A stretch of DNA of 64,000 nt from Narthecium ossifragum (lineage: Eukaryota > Streptophyta > Magnoliopsida > Dioscoreales > Nartheciaceae): positions 5,830,779 to 5,894,778 of the forward strand of contig OY986971.1 of NCBI GenBank assembly GCA_963920575.1. The letters run 5' to 3'. Below, piece by piece: positions 1-11,185 of the stretch. Both the position numbers and the translations under genes were made by a program. The notes beneath the pieces were generated by a model. The model saw nothing but the letters and a program-made list of their open reading frames with translations, ran no database searches and was not told where the DNA came from. The first letter of the stretch is position 1; each line of letters starts with the position of its first letter.

Positions 1-568
1 ACAAACTACTTCTACTCCTAGAAAAGATTAAGATAAACCACTCCTGTATATATATAGTTACAGTAGCTTTAAGTACCACTCCTATTCTTATATAGAAAGT
101 GATGTTGTGATCAGTTGATTTCTTCTATGTTTTTTTCTTCCTTATTAGAGCAACCACTTTGGAACCGCATGTAAGCTTCAGCCCACCAATCACGTCTTCA
201 ACTGGTTCTTTTCCAATTGATTTAAGATTTGGACAGTTTTATATATCATTTTTGAAATTAATTATCATCGGACAGTGTCTCTAGCTTTCTACCGCAAATT
301 TTCCTATGATAGACCCAGAATTTGGAAATCCTTCAAAAGTAAAAGTCATAGATCATTGAATTATCTTTCCATCGATCCAAACATCAGCTCATCTTGAAGC
401 CAAATGTGAAAGTTATGAGTAAAATAGCATAGTCTGACTGCATTTGTCGAAATGGAAATCAAGTTTCGTTTAAAACTTTTTTGGATGTTTTGATCTTCTT
501 GGACATATATTCATAACGTCGAAAATACTTGTTGTAAAACATTTCAGCTTATCTAAAATGCTCATTTT
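1..568. other. intergenic, no gene seen
   Basis: AT-rich sequence upstream of the LINE remnant. No open frame, RNA gene or clear repeat boundary could be supported here. Confidence 0.5.
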
Positions 569-1349
569 AGGTGCTCTGATGACCGTGAAGGTCGACATCC
601 AGTCTGCTTACGATAGCATAAGGTGGTCCTTCTTCAAGTCATGGAGCGGATAAATTTTCAGCTGAAGTGGCGCAATTGGATCCACGCCTGTCTCTCTTCC
701 CCTCTCTTCGCCCTCATTGTCAACGGAAGGGTGATTGGCCTATTCAATGCATCCAGGGGAATCCGCCAAGGTGACCCCATTTCCACCTTCCTCTTCTTAT
801 TTGTGCAGGAGGTTTTATCACAACTCTTGAAGACAAAGCTCAAGGGAGTGAAGTTCTATGGATATAGGGAAGTCTACTCGCACCTTCTCTTCGCTGAAGA
901 CTGCTTGTTGGTGACCAAGGCCTCGCAGGAAGAAGCCCACAAAGATCATGAATATTCTAGAGGAATTCTATCAGCTATATGGCCTACAAATCAACCAGAC
1001 AACATGTTAGATTTTCCCCAGTGTCGACGCAGAGAGACGCCTACGAATATGCCGAATTCTAAAGATTATGGAAACGCAAGGATTTCTCAAATACATGAGG
1101 GTCCCGATAGATGGAGGACGACTTAAGAAGGAAGCTTTTAATGGCCTAGTGGAGACCTTCCAAAAGCGCCTAAGCGACTGGTCTTCATTGAAGCTGGCAA
1201 GAGTGGGTCGCTCCAGTCTCATCAAATCTGTGCTTCAAGCATCGCCAACACACCTACTGATGGCAACCCACGTCCCTAAATATGTGCTGGCAACCTTGAA
1301 TTTATTTACAGAAAATTCCTACGGAATGGAAAGAAAGCAGGCCGTGTAG
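569..1349 (+). pseudogene. LINE reverse transcriptase remnant
   Basis: RT domain in at least three reading frames. Visible landmarks are the RGIRQGDPIS motif near 753-782 and the catalytic box reading FAEDCLL near 888-908, where the usual ADD is AED, so the first catalytic aspartate of the pair is lost. The thumb-like region (RSSLIKSVLQASP) follows in another frame near 1210-1248. No complete RT can be read, so this is a dead copy. Confidence 0.85.
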
Positions 1350-1670
1350 TGTGGGATACTGTCTGTTCGCCGCTAGAAGCATGAGGGCTCGGGCTACGGC
1401 ACTTTGATACATTATAAGACACCCTGCGCATCAGGAGAGCGGCAAGTCTCGGCATCACGTCGGACTCACTTTGGGCTAGAATCACTAGATCTAAATACAA
1501 GTGGAGGGGCATTTTACCTATTGGCAGCGCACCATCGAGGAGTTCCGGGCACTGGCGTCGCACATTGCACAGATGCGAAGAAACTTTAGGATGGCATCCA
1601 TTGGGTCCCTGCAGTCTATGGAAAAGTTAACGTCCTCTTTGATCGGTGGGTTCTTGACTCCCCTCTCTCC

Positions 1671-2225
1671 ATGTCCCCTGCTCTATTTTCTATTCAACTC
1701 TCCACATATCTTCGCGTTTTGGACTTGTTCGATCCCTCCGGACATTGGCGAGAGGATATGCTACGGCAATTCTTCCACCCCGATTTGATGAAGACGATCC
1801 AAGAAGTCCGGGTACAAGGAGGAGAACTCGACAAACCAGTGTGGACATCCACTACGAGTGGGGAGATAACCACGGTGTCCATCTACAACTGGCTCGCCAA
1901 CGAGCGCTCAACGAATTGGAACGGAGAAGAATGCAGCGTGGGATGGCTTAATCTCTGGAAAGCGTCGGTGGGGCCGCATGTGAAGTTCTTTCTCTGGAAA
2001 GCGTCGGTGGGGCCGTGTGTGAAGTTCTTTCTCTGGAGACTCTTCCATGGGAAGATCATCATCGTCGGCTTTCTTCACTCCATTGGGTGTGCCTTGGAAC
2101 CTACTTGCTTGCGGTGCAGAGGCGACATCGAATCCCCTCTTCATCTTTTCTTTACCTGCCCCATCTCCCAAGAGGTTTGGGCAAGGACTTCTCTTGACCG
2201 CGCCATCCATGATTCTTTTGATTAG
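1671..2225 (+). pseudogene. LINE zf-RVT region remnant
   Basis: The 184-codon frame matches the zinc-binding zf-RVT region after the RT in plant LINE ORF2: a W..VGPHVKFFLW block, then C-x2-C and H-x4-C type residues (CLRCRG, HLFFTC). Inside it the KASVGPxVKFFLW block occurs twice, a direct 39-bp duplication. The frame stops at 2225, before the RNase H part, so the piece is non-functional. Confidence 0.75.
1953..2030 (+). repeat. 39-bp tandem duplication inside LINE remnant
   Basis: Two adjacent 39-bp units starting CTCTGGAAAGCG at 1953 and 1992 differ at very few bases. The duplication preserves the reading frame (13 codons) and a third partial start (CTCTGG) follows at 2031. Confidence 0.9.
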
Positions 2226-2449
2226 TGCTTTAGCCTTCTCTGTTCCTCCCCTAGATCCATCTCACCGGAATCCAAAATATGGGTTGGATATACATTATGG
2301 TGGATGTGGAAGGATTGCATCGCTGGATTATTTGATAATCAAGCCCTCGCGCCGGACAAACTGGCAAGGCTCATCACAAGGTAAGTAAGAGAGTTTTTCT
2401 GTTTCTCATTTGCCTAGAGCTCTCTCCCACCCACCCTGCTTGCTTTGAC

Positions 2450-2845
2450 GCGTCGCCGGTCCTCCGCTCGAATGTCGCGGTCAGAGGGAGTGTTGCAGGG
2501 CTTGGTGCAATATTGTTTCCTGACGGGTGCAATTCGACTTGGTCGTGGATGGCGAGAGGAACAATGTCATGCGTGGTGCAAGATGAGATTCTCGCTATGA
2601 AGGGGGCCCTATAAGAAGCTTGGAGGCGAGGGGTGTCTTCCATCGTACTCGAGTCTGATTCGCTGCTTGGTGTTGGATATGCTACTGGAAAGTTCGCATG
2701 GCCCCAAACACTTCAACTTTCTCTCTGGCAACTTGCTTCTCAGTTTTCCAAGATCTCCTTTGTTCATATACCTCATGAATTCAATTCTGATGCTGATGCT
2801 TTGGCGACCTCAGTCTGGGCGAACATGTTAGTTCCCCGTATATGA
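2450..2845 (+). pseudogene. LINE RNase H domain remnant
   Basis: This decayed RNase H (RVT_3 type) is the normal C-terminus of plant LINE ORF2. Landmarks are VQDEILAMKGAL, where the conserved glutamate lies, then ESDSLLGV with the conserved aspartate, then HEFNSDADALA with the last acidic residue. One in-frame stop lies near 2610. It ends at 2845 with the LINE 3' end just behind. Confidence 0.75.
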
Positions 2846-3149
2846 GGTCTTCTTGTATTCTTGTTTTATTTTCTCTTTGATTATCTAGCCATTGGGCTCA
2901 ACTAATAATAAAAAAAGAATATTCTTGCAAACTTGTAACTAGCAAACTTGTAGATTTTCATAACATTTTTCCAAAGGTCCAGGATTTTCCCTATTTCGAT
3001 TTTGAGCGTGAAAGTTATATATGGTCGAAGAGCCTCAGCTGTGTCTCAGAGATGAAATAAGGAGGATGATTTTGGTGCCAATTTCATTGTATTTATTATG
3101 AAATCGCCATTAGATAAAATGTGCCTCGCTCAATCATCATTGTGATATT

Positions 3150-3594
3150 GGCATGTTTTGATGGCTAATAACTGCAAACCACCCTAAACATGAATTAGAA
3201 TCAAACCCAATAACTAATGAAGCAATCCGGAATTAAGAGAGAAGGAAACCGGCTAGAAATAGGAAAACCTACTAAAAATAGAAAGACCGATAACCTGCCT
3301 AAAAAGGAAAGTTTTACACAAAAATGAAAATTTAAACCATAAGGAAAAGGAATCTGGAGATTTGGAGGCTCAGGTCATGGAGAGATCTTCGATGAATCTC
3401 GTCGGGCTCGTCGAGCCGGTTGAAACGGCTGGCCGCACGCCCCGATCGGACATCGGGGTCGAAAGTTATGCCCATCCGACAGTCACGGTCGTACGGAGAT
3501 CTGAGTCGGACGGATGGAGTTCGAACGCGACCGGATCGCCTAGAAGCCTCTCTGGGTCAGACTCAGGGCTGGATCTGGACTTGGTCCTGCATCA
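3150..3594 (-). repeat. truncated LTR related to the 24-26 kb gypsy LTR
   Basis: The right part shares the block CGGGCTCGTCGA ... CGCACGCCCCGATCGGACA and ends CCTGCATCA, like the LTRs at 23794-24302 and 26108-26628. Preceding A-rich blocks (GCCTAAAAAGGAAAGTTTT) also match. The beginning of those LTRs (TGGCGCAGGGTAAAAC) is missing, so this looks like a diverged, truncated relative. The exact left edge is uncertain. Confidence 0.65.
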
Positions 3595-4371
3595 CGGGAT
3601 ATGTTGTTTCTCTTGCTATATGAATCAGTACATGAATACTGGAGATAAGATGATGAATTGATTTGTTGGCAAGCACTTAAAGACCCTCAATTTAAAGCGA
3701 AGGCAAAGGGTATAGCATATAAGCTGTGGGAAGTAATGATCATAAAGGGAAACCAATAAATGAAGTTTGGTGTTGCTGATACGCCTACATATGGTGATGA
3801 TGGTTTCAGATCTTCCGACGTAATCCTGTCAAACAATGTACAGTATTAGAAGACCAATAGACATAAGAGAAAAAAGAAGACCCGAACTTTATAAATTAAT
3901 GTTATGACGATCGAGTAACCTTCTAGTTTGTTCAAGCAACTCATGCAGCACCATATATATATGCACAACGCCACTAGAACAACTTATTAAAGTAGCAAAG
4001 TATTTATATGCTTGCATGCCTTTTTGCTATATTCTTATAGTTAATTCTAGCTTTTAGGCTAAGGAAAGATTAGTTCGATTTGTTACTTAATTGGTTGTTC
4101 CAGCTGATGGTGAGTCCACTAAGAAGATGTTTGATCTTAGCTGCATGCATCCATGTATGAAGCGAGACGACGGTAGAGAGAATTCCACCAACAACACTTG
4201 TGTACATGCACTTTGGAAGGTTCCAATAAGCCTTTAGATCAGCAATTCCACACATCCACACGCTCTCGATCGATCCGACAAACCAGCGCAGCCTTGCGTG
4301 GCGCATGTCTCTTCTCATGCACAGTCGCAATAAGATCCGGCATTCGGAGAATTAAGCCAAAATGGAATCTG

Positions 4372-4408
<37 letters not shown>

Positions 4409-4744
4409 ATTGCCATCCTAACATGAGCGCACTGGATATATAGAAGCTGCATCATTCTTCACTAAACTTCGACTCCATTCGATGGGCGTCCCTCAAAGAT
4501 GTCATCCATGATTTGGATTATTAAACAAGCTAGGAAGAGGAAGACCCAAAACAATATATACTTAACTGTTGAAGCTTTTCTTGCACTAAAAAAGAACATG
4601 TGTATATAGTACCTCATGAGCTACACAAATGGCCTGTCTTAATTTTAGGATTTTGTTTATGGATAATGGGGACCTGAAAAGACCTCTCCTAGAGAATGCT
4701 TGTCTCATATGATGTGATGGTCAAATGGCTTTTGCTTTCCTTCC
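3595..4744. other. upstream region of WAT1-like gene
   Basis: No gene could be supported. The stretch is AT-rich and holds a CT microsatellite at 4373-4402. Minus-strand frames here have no recognisable domain. Confidence 0.5.
4373..4402. repeat. (CT)15 microsatellite
   Basis: Uninterrupted CT dinucleotides about 470 bp upstream of the WAT1-like start codon. Confidence 0.95.
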
Positions 4745-4752
4745 TATATAAA
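4745..4752 (+). promoter_or_regulatory. probable TATA box of WAT1-like gene
   Basis: TATATAAA lies 123 bp upstream of the ATG at 4875, leaving room for a 5' leader of about 90 bases. No other TATA-like site is better placed. Confidence 0.6.
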
Positions 4753-4874
4753 CCTTCAGCATTGAGGCAATCTTCACAAATTAAGCACTAGATCTCTAGC
4801 TAGCAAGCATTAGGATCAAATTCATCAGAGTTTGAGAGAGGAAAGAGGATTATTTTTAAGGAAATTAGTTAACC

Positions 4875-5446
4875 ATGGCTTTCGGGGAGGTCTTTTCGTC
4901 GGCGAAGCCCTACGTGTTGATGGTCTTGTTGCAGGTTGGCTACGCAGGTATGTATATCATCTCAGTGGCCTCTCTGAAACAAGGCATGAATCACTTTGTG
5001 CTGGTCGTCTATAGAAATATCGTCGCGGCTGCTGTCATGGCTCCATTTGCATATTGGTTTGAGAGGTCCATCTCTTTCGCTCTTGTTAATTTCTTTCACA
5101 CTATCATTGGCGCACACATGCAGATAAATTATTTGGATCAGAGTTATATATATCTTCTAGTCTGTTCATTAGTTTTCCAATGATACTGGATCAAGCTAGT
5201 AGACTAATAGCTTATATATATAGCACTGATATAAGGTACGTAGCTGGCATAGAAAGGACTGCAGAACTCTAGCTTCTGTTGGTTTTTTTTGTAAGTCAAG
5301 GCTCTATATATATGTGTGTAGTCGAGCAGAGGTTGATCAATATTTGATTAGATCACGAGGCTATATATGGTTCGAACTCTCTAGCTCTGCGCCGCTGACA
5401 CCATTAGTTTGTTCAATTTCAACCCTCTAATTGATCAGCTTAATTG

Positions 5447-5507
<61 letters not shown>

Positions 5508-7396
5508 TTCCAAGCAGGAAAATCAGGATCAAACTCAGCCCATGTAGGTTCAAGCCCACTATGATCATGCAATAGTTCAGTCTAATTAACAAGCTAATTC
5601 AATATCCATCGATCAGTATTCATTGCATGCATGCATCTATTATAAGCTGACAAACGCATTTGAATCTCCATATGCTGCTACTACTGACTGACTCTATATA
5701 TATATAATGTCCTTATTATTATCATTATTCTCTTCAGAAGAAAGAAAATAAAGCCCAAGATCACAGTTCCCATCTTCCTGAAGATAATGGCTTTGGGACT
5801 ACTAGAGTAAGCATGTATCTGCTTCTTAAATTTCAGCTTATTTTTCCATGCACTTATCATCTTTCCTCCTCGATCCTCCTTCTTCTCAAGCCATAACTAA
5901 TTATATAACCTCCTATATATCTATCTCTCCACAACCAGGCCTGTGCTTGACCAGAACCTGTACTACATGGGAGCGAAGGCGACATCTGCAGGCTTCTCCT
6001 CGGCTTTGTACAATATCCTCCCTGCCATTACCTTCTTGTTGGCTTTTCTTCTAAGGTAGTAGTAACTTCCATGTCCTATGTTTCATTTTACTCTCTTGAA
6101 GTGAAACTTATACTAATTAATCGAAGAAATGATCTCCTTTAGGATGGAGAAGGTGAATATAAGGAAGCCGCGGAGCCAGGCCAAGGTTATCGGAACTCTA
6201 GTGACAGTGGCTGGTGCATTAGTCATGATACTGTACACCGGACCGATGCTAAAGCTTCCAGGGTCGGATAGACAAAGCCACAGTAATGCTAACACCACCA
6301 CCAGCCAGGAAGGCGGCGACTGGCTTAAGGGCACATTTCTGCTAATAGCGAGCTGTATCTGCTGGTCTTCCTTCTTCATTGTACAAGTAAGACAGCATAT
6401 AGATTTATATATATATATATATATATAGTTTAGTTCCAAGATTGTTTTCAAGTTTTCATCTTCTGTTTTCTATTTGCAATTTCTAATTTACAATTCCTGG
6501 AAGATGCTTTCGGTTTTGAATACTGAAAAGCTATTGTTTGAAAACGAAAACATAAACAACATCATATGGTTCCTATATATTTTTTCAAAAGATACAAACC
6601 AAACGTATTTTTTCAGCAAATTAACCAAGTAAGAGTGAAACGAGGATCCGATCGAGTAGTAACATATATGCATGTGATTCTGTCTGATAAATCTTTTGAA
6701 CAGGCCAGCACACTAAAGTCATACCCGGCGGAGCTCACCTTGACCACTCTGATCTGCGTGGCGGGCGCGGGCCAAAGTGGAGCTATTGCTCTGGTTATGG
6801 CACGAGGTGCTAAACCTTGGACCATAGGATTCGACCTGAGATTGTTGACTGCTGTTTACTCCGTAAGATGCTATACTCAAGATTTAGGATTGAATCTTAT
6901 AAATTGAAGACTTGTAGCTTGTTCCTATATTATTTATGGAACTGAAACTGATGATCATTTGCAATATATGCAGGGAATTGTGTGCTCTGGAATTGCTTAT
7001 TATGTGCAAGGGATGGTGTCAAGGGAGAGAGGACCAGTTTTTGTGACTGCTTTCAACCCTCTCTGCATGATGATTACTGCTTCCTTGGGTTGCATCATTT
7101 TAGGAGAGCAGATCACTCTAGGAAGGTATGCATGCATACAATTATATGCAAATCAATTCAAACTTCCATACATGATCTTGCATGAATGATATATATACAT
7201 CATTCAAACTGTTATATATTCATCCATTTTTTTCGCATTGTCTTGAAGGGTTATCGGTGCTGTGATCATAGTATTCGGCCTGTATTCCCTGTTATGGGGC
7301 AAGGGGAAAGAGCACTCGGCCTCAACCTCGGAGTCCGGCGACCAGAAACAAGCATTCGAGTTACCAAAAACTGCAACGGATGTTATCAAGGCCTAA
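4875..7396 (+). CDS. WAT1-related protein (EamA/DMT transporter), 7 exons
   Basis: Exons: 4875-5065, 5738-5806, 5939-6055, 6143-6386, 6704-6862, 6974-7125, 7249-7396. All six introns are GT-AG and the phases join to 359 codons plus stop, the usual size for the family. The product reads as a plant drug/metabolite transporter with two EamA repeats and about ten membrane helices. Typical motifs are LLQVGYAGMYI near the start, LDQNLYYMGAKATSAGF in exon 3, WSSFFIVQ in exon 4 and GPVFVTAFNPLCMM in exon 6. WAT1 itself exports auxin from vacuoles; paralogues move amino acids or other metabolites, so the substrate here is unknown. The start has the context ACCATGG. No lesion is visible, and the gene looks functional. 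Confidence 0.93.
5451..5504. repeat. (AT)27 microsatellite in intron 1
   Basis: Pure AT dinucleotide run within the first intron of the WAT1-like gene. Confidence 0.97.
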
Positions 7397-7428
7397 ATTG
7401 ATACTATCACTGTAGTAAAGATGCCAAG

Positions 7429-7434
7429 AATAAA
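7429..7434 (+). terminator. probable polyadenylation signal of WAT1-like gene
   Basis: AATAAA 33 bases after the stop codon, followed by T-rich sequence. Confidence 0.55.
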
Positions 7435-7439
7435 AGTTT

Positions 7440-8270
7440 CAATTATTGAGCACTTAGCTCTAGTTTCGTATTGCAATTAGTGGGTTCTTTTCAGTGGATT
7501 TTGCTTTGAAATAAGGTATACTAATTGAGCACTTTGCTAATGTTTGGAAAGAAATCCTAAATTAAATTGGCCAGCTTTATCCTCCAAACATCTACATATA
7601 TGCTGCAGCCTGCAGGTAGATATATGGTAGGTTGACAGTAACATTAGATATGGGGAACAAAATATGGTGTCGAATGGCTGTTGAGGTGATGTGATCTCTA
7701 TTAATCTAATTAATCTGGAGAGTGTTCGCACTGAGATAAAAATTTATGGCTCAAAGACATCATCACTCTTATAGTTATAGCTAGCTTTATATAAAACGAT
7801 ATATATGTCAGCTTGAAGATGGTGATTTCATGTCTCGACTCTCTCTATTAATTAATAATCAAATTCCAAAACCTCCATTGTATATAATAAGATCTCACCC
7901 TACTGAAGTCAAATTTAGTAAAATCTGGAGTTTACGAAAAATAGTAAGCTCTGTTTAAGCTTAGGAAACTAATTAAAGCAGTAACTAGCCTTAATTAGAA
8001 TATGATGAGAACAACCGGCATCTAATTATGTATGGCTTTCAGTGGATTTGCTTTTAGGATATATTTGGGAAGGAATTCTAAACTAGATTAAGTACTGTGC
8101 ATGCTTCTATATATGAAGAACATAATATGGTGTATTAATTAATTAGTAGGTGAATGAAGGTTGCGCCGTTGCGGTGATCTATTAACCTAATGCGGAGAGT
8201 GCCGGCACTTAGATCGTTGCCTTTATGGATGGCTAGCTCAAAGCATCAGTCTTGTCTTGCATAAAGGGAT
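7440..8270 (+). repeat. diverged direct duplication behind WAT1-like gene
   Basis: Two blocks of about 280-320 bp (roughly 7475-7785 and 8035-8275) share the same order of motifs: TTTCAGTGGATTT, AATCCTAAA/AATTCTAAA, ATAATATGGTGT/AAAATATGGTGT, GTGATCT...ATTAA and GGAGAGTG...GCACT.AGAT. They look like an old tandem duplication of the gene's 3' flank; no coding copy remains. Exact edges are approximate. Confidence 0.6.
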
Positions 8271-8471
8271 ACTTTAGCTTAATTATGGTCATTGCAGCAG
8301 AGACGGATTGGCAAAGAGAACTCTGACGTACGCAGCACTTTGTCATTAAATGTTAAAAAATAGATATCACTTTTGGGTCGAGAAAACTGTTTGGTTCAAA
8401 CAGGGGAATGGAGATGGAGTGAGAGCGGCGATGAGAACAAAATGATGTCATAAGGAACGAGAGCTGGGGAT

Positions 8472-8774
8472 AGCTAGGGCTGTAACTGAGCCGCTCGAGC
8501 TAGCCTCTTCTAGTCGGGCACCGGCTCGAATCAAGCCTCAAAGCATAACTCAAACTTGGCACGTAATAGCTAGGTAAGATTAGGCTCCAGCTTAACTCGC
8601 TATGCAATATATATACATATATTAATATGTTATATTATATGTAAAAAAATTAATCGAGCCAAGCTGGCGAGCTGAGACCAAGCCTTAATCGTCGTTTGAT
8701 CTGCTCAAGTTCAAGCTTAATCGGGCTTGAACCAGAGCCACTCGATTAAGGCTGGTTCAATTACAGCCCTCTCT
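8472..8774. mobile_element. hAT-like MITE (candidate)
   Basis: About 300 bp with inverted ends: AGGGCTGTAACTGAGCC at 8476 and, on the opposite strand, AGGGCTGTAATTGAACCAGCC ending at 8770. The interior is made of CTCGA/GCTCGA-rich pieces and cannot code for a transposase. GCTGGGGA before and GCTGGGAA after could be an imperfect 8-bp target duplication of hAT type, but the exact edge is ambiguous by a few bases. Confidence 0.6.
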
Positions 8775-8849
8775 CGCTGGGAATGATTGTTTTTTATGTT
8801 TGATATGCAATAGAAATCTGGTTTATTGTGCGTCGCTATATGTCTTTTG

Positions 8850-9176
8850 TGCGTCGCTATATGTCTTCCTCATGGAAGCATGGGAGGAGAGCATGCATGG
8901 TGTCATCGTCCTCCCATTTTAACCCATCCCACCATTCTTTACTGCCGAAAACTAGCATTTTGTTCCTTACTGCAGTCTGCTCCTTGAATGGGAGGTTGTT
9001 CAACTTAGGACACTGAGATATCTGAAATCCTTTGAGAGAAAGGAAAGGACAACACCCTTCCTTCTCATGCACATATATACTTGGTGTAGCTCCGGTAGTT
9101 CTTCAAGCACGATGACCTCAAGCCTTGGGAACACAACTTCACTGGTCCAGATGCTTCTTTTTTTATCTGTTTTGAT
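8850..9176 (-). pseudogene. NBS-LRR resistance gene, 3' terminal part
   Basis: Read on the minus strand, this encodes the last LRRs and C-terminus of a plant CC-NBS-LRR protein: FPRLEVIVLEELPELHQV, then SLKGFQISQCPKLNNLPF, then the family's C-terminal motif around EWWDGLKWEDDDT and ALLPCF. The frame breaks between the first and second parts (near 9050-9080). The piece directly upstream in the gene lies at 11919-12271, on the other side of a retroelement. The NB-ARC domain is not in the window, so this was a fragment or a decaying gene already. Confidence 0.7.
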
Positions 9177-9908
9177 TGTTGACTTTTCTTCTCATGAGGA
9201 TGACAGCAGCATGCAGGATCGATCCTTCTTTATCAATCGCTATTTGTAATTTATCAGCGGATCGATCCGTCTCTACAAGAGGGATCGATCCTACGTTGAG
9301 AACAAAAGAGACAGAGAGCACCTGTTTGTAAAGGTCGATGTAGGATCGATCCGAAGATCGATACTCTTCGGGATGCTGAGATTTTGAGGACACTCGGGTA
9401 CAACGGATCGATCCTATCGATCCCTCCTATATAGTAGAATCGATCCTCCTCGGGATTTTGGAATTCATCGATCTCGTGCATACAAGGATCGATCATTTCC
9501 CTTGAGTGGGATCGATCCTTCCCTATTGGATGGGCAAATCCGACGGCTCAGATCTAATCCGGATTTGTACTCTTTGGAGGCTATAAATAGAGTGCTTCTA
9601 TGGTTTCTTTTGTGTGGTAGAGATGTTATTGAGAGGATTGTGAGAGGTATGAGAGTAGGCAACCCTAGAGAGAGATCTCTTTGTCTCTGCTAGAGTTTGA
9701 GCTTTGTAATCTCTCTCTCATAGTGAAGATTTCCTCTGTTACCCGTGGTTTTTTCCTTCCAGTTGTTGCTGGTAGGTTTTTCCACGTAAATCATTGTCTC
9801 CACTTTTTCCCTTTTCTTTGTGGTTTGGTTGTTTTTCTTCCGCTGCGACATCCCCGTCATTATCTGGCGTATCTCTGGCATCGCCGGGACCCCTTAGATT
9901 CCCCAACA
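9177..9908 (+). repeat. left LTR of Copia-type element
   Basis: 732 bp, TG...CA ends. It holds six perfect GGATCGATCC palindromes (9216, 9259, 9282, 9343, 9405, 9509) upstream of a TATA box (CTATAAATAG at 9581). The U3 hairpin present in the right LTR is decayed here. Confidence 0.93.
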
Positions 9909-9910
9909 AG

Positions 9911-9922
9911 TGGTATCAGAGC
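9911..9922 (+). promoter_or_regulatory. primer binding site (initiator tRNA-Met)
   Basis: TGGTATCAGAGC two bases after the end of the left LTR, complementary to the 3' end of initiator tRNA-Met. Confidence 0.92.
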
Positions 9923-10020
9923 CTAGGTTCCGAGATTAGGGGGATTCGAATCCCTGATCAAGATTCTAAGTCCCTAATCAAAGATCTGGAGCATCTGGGT
10001 TGGATTCTGGCAGAAGCGAG

Positions 10021-10789
10021 ATGGACGCTAATGTTGTACAGATGATTCTACTCAACGGGAACAACTGGAACTTATGGAAGACAAAGATGGAGAATCTTTT
10101 ATTCTACAGGGATCTCTACGAGCCTCTGCATGGAATAGAAAAGAAGCCTAAAGAGATGGAGGAGGGAGAATGGAACAAGCTTGACAGGAAGGCCTTGGCG
10201 AGTATCCGACAGTGTTTGGAAGATTGCATCTACCACCACATGTCGACGACGACGACAGCCAAAGATCTTTGGGACAAGCTTCACGAGCTTTACGAGAAGA
10301 AGTCTGTTGGAAACAAAACTTTCTTGATCCGACGGCTTGTGAATTTGAAGTACCAGGATGGAGGGTCGATAGCCGAGATCCTAAATGAGTTTCAGAGCAT
10401 CGTCAATCAACTTGCTACCATGAAGATGGTTTTGGATGATGACCTGAAGGCATCACTCATGCTTAGTTCTTTGCCAGATTCTTGGGAGAGCCTGGTAGTA
10501 TCGCTCAGCAACTTAGCGCATGACGGAGCAGTATCTCTTAGCCAAGTTACAGGCTGTTTGCTGAACGAAAGACCAGACGGAAGGCTGCTGGAGCAAGACA
10601 GATAGATTCAGAGTCTATGGTAGCAGTGAACCAAGGCAAAAGAAAAAGTGTTACTTGCTATTACTGTGGCAAAGCAGGCCATGTAAAGAAGCAGTGCAGG
10701 AAGTACAAGAAGGACGTCAGAGATGGCAAGGTTGATGATGGTGAAGATGAGAGCACCGCGAACGTCACGCTAGACCCAGCTGTCTGGTG
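10021..10789 (+). pseudogene. Copia gag (UBN2-type) with CCHC knuckle, frameshifted
   Basis: The frame from ATG 10021 encodes the Copia gag domain: NGNNWNLWKTKMENLL at the start, then ALASIRQCL and AKDLWDKLHELYEKKS, then SLPDSWESLV. Near 10565-10575 the frame shifts. In the next frame the nucleocapsid zinc knuckle CYYCGKAGHVKKQC appears (about 10650-10695), followed by an acidic tail and a stop at 10787-10789. Gag coats the element's RNA in a virus-like particle. The shift separates capsid from knuckle, so this copy is inactive unless it reads through. Confidence 0.85.
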
Positions 10790-11185
10790 ACGGGGGAGCT
10801 TTCGTGCTAGGAGCATGAGGAGGTGTATCCGGTCGATCGAAGCGGACGAGGATATCTGAGTTACAAGCCCGGGATGTACTGTGACTTGAAGGCAAGAAAG
10901 CAATCGAGAAGATCAGGACTTGACGACGACATCCAAGACTTGATGGACAGTTCTCGATGATGGTGATCTGAATCCGATGGAAGATCCGGAGTTCAATGGT
11001 AGATCTGAGGTTGATGGTGTTATCCAACTTCGACGGCAACATAAAAGTGGCTAGCTGGCAGCACTGGAGGTGGCATGACGGCGGCGCAATCCGAATTCGA
11101 TGGCAATCCGAGTTTGATGGAGTTTCCGAGCTTGATGGAGTATCAAGGTTCGACGGCTTATCCTCATATGTCGGACGGGGGAGTT
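10790..11185 (+). other. spacer of Copia-type element, no pol
   Basis: About 400 bp between gag and right LTR where protease-integrase-RT-RNase H would lie in an autonomous element. Instead there are repeated TTCGATGG/TTGATGG motifs (around 10980-11160) and no domain. Confidence 0.7.

Larger units (their letters stand above)
569..2919 (+). mobile_element. 5'-truncated, decayed LINE (L1-type)
   Basis: The segment begins inside the reverse transcriptase palm (KVDIQSAYDS-type motif) and runs through the RT, zf-RVT and RNase H regions of a plant LINE ORF2. It ends in an A-rich tail (ACTAATAATAAAAAAAG) after a short 3' end reading GGGCTCA, which resembles the 3' end of the full-length LINE at 45862-54225. 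The 5' half of the element (ORF1, endonuclease) is absent, as expected for 5' truncation during target-primed reverse transcription. Many frameshifts show that it is old. I could not define a target-site duplication with confidence. Confidence 0.85.
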
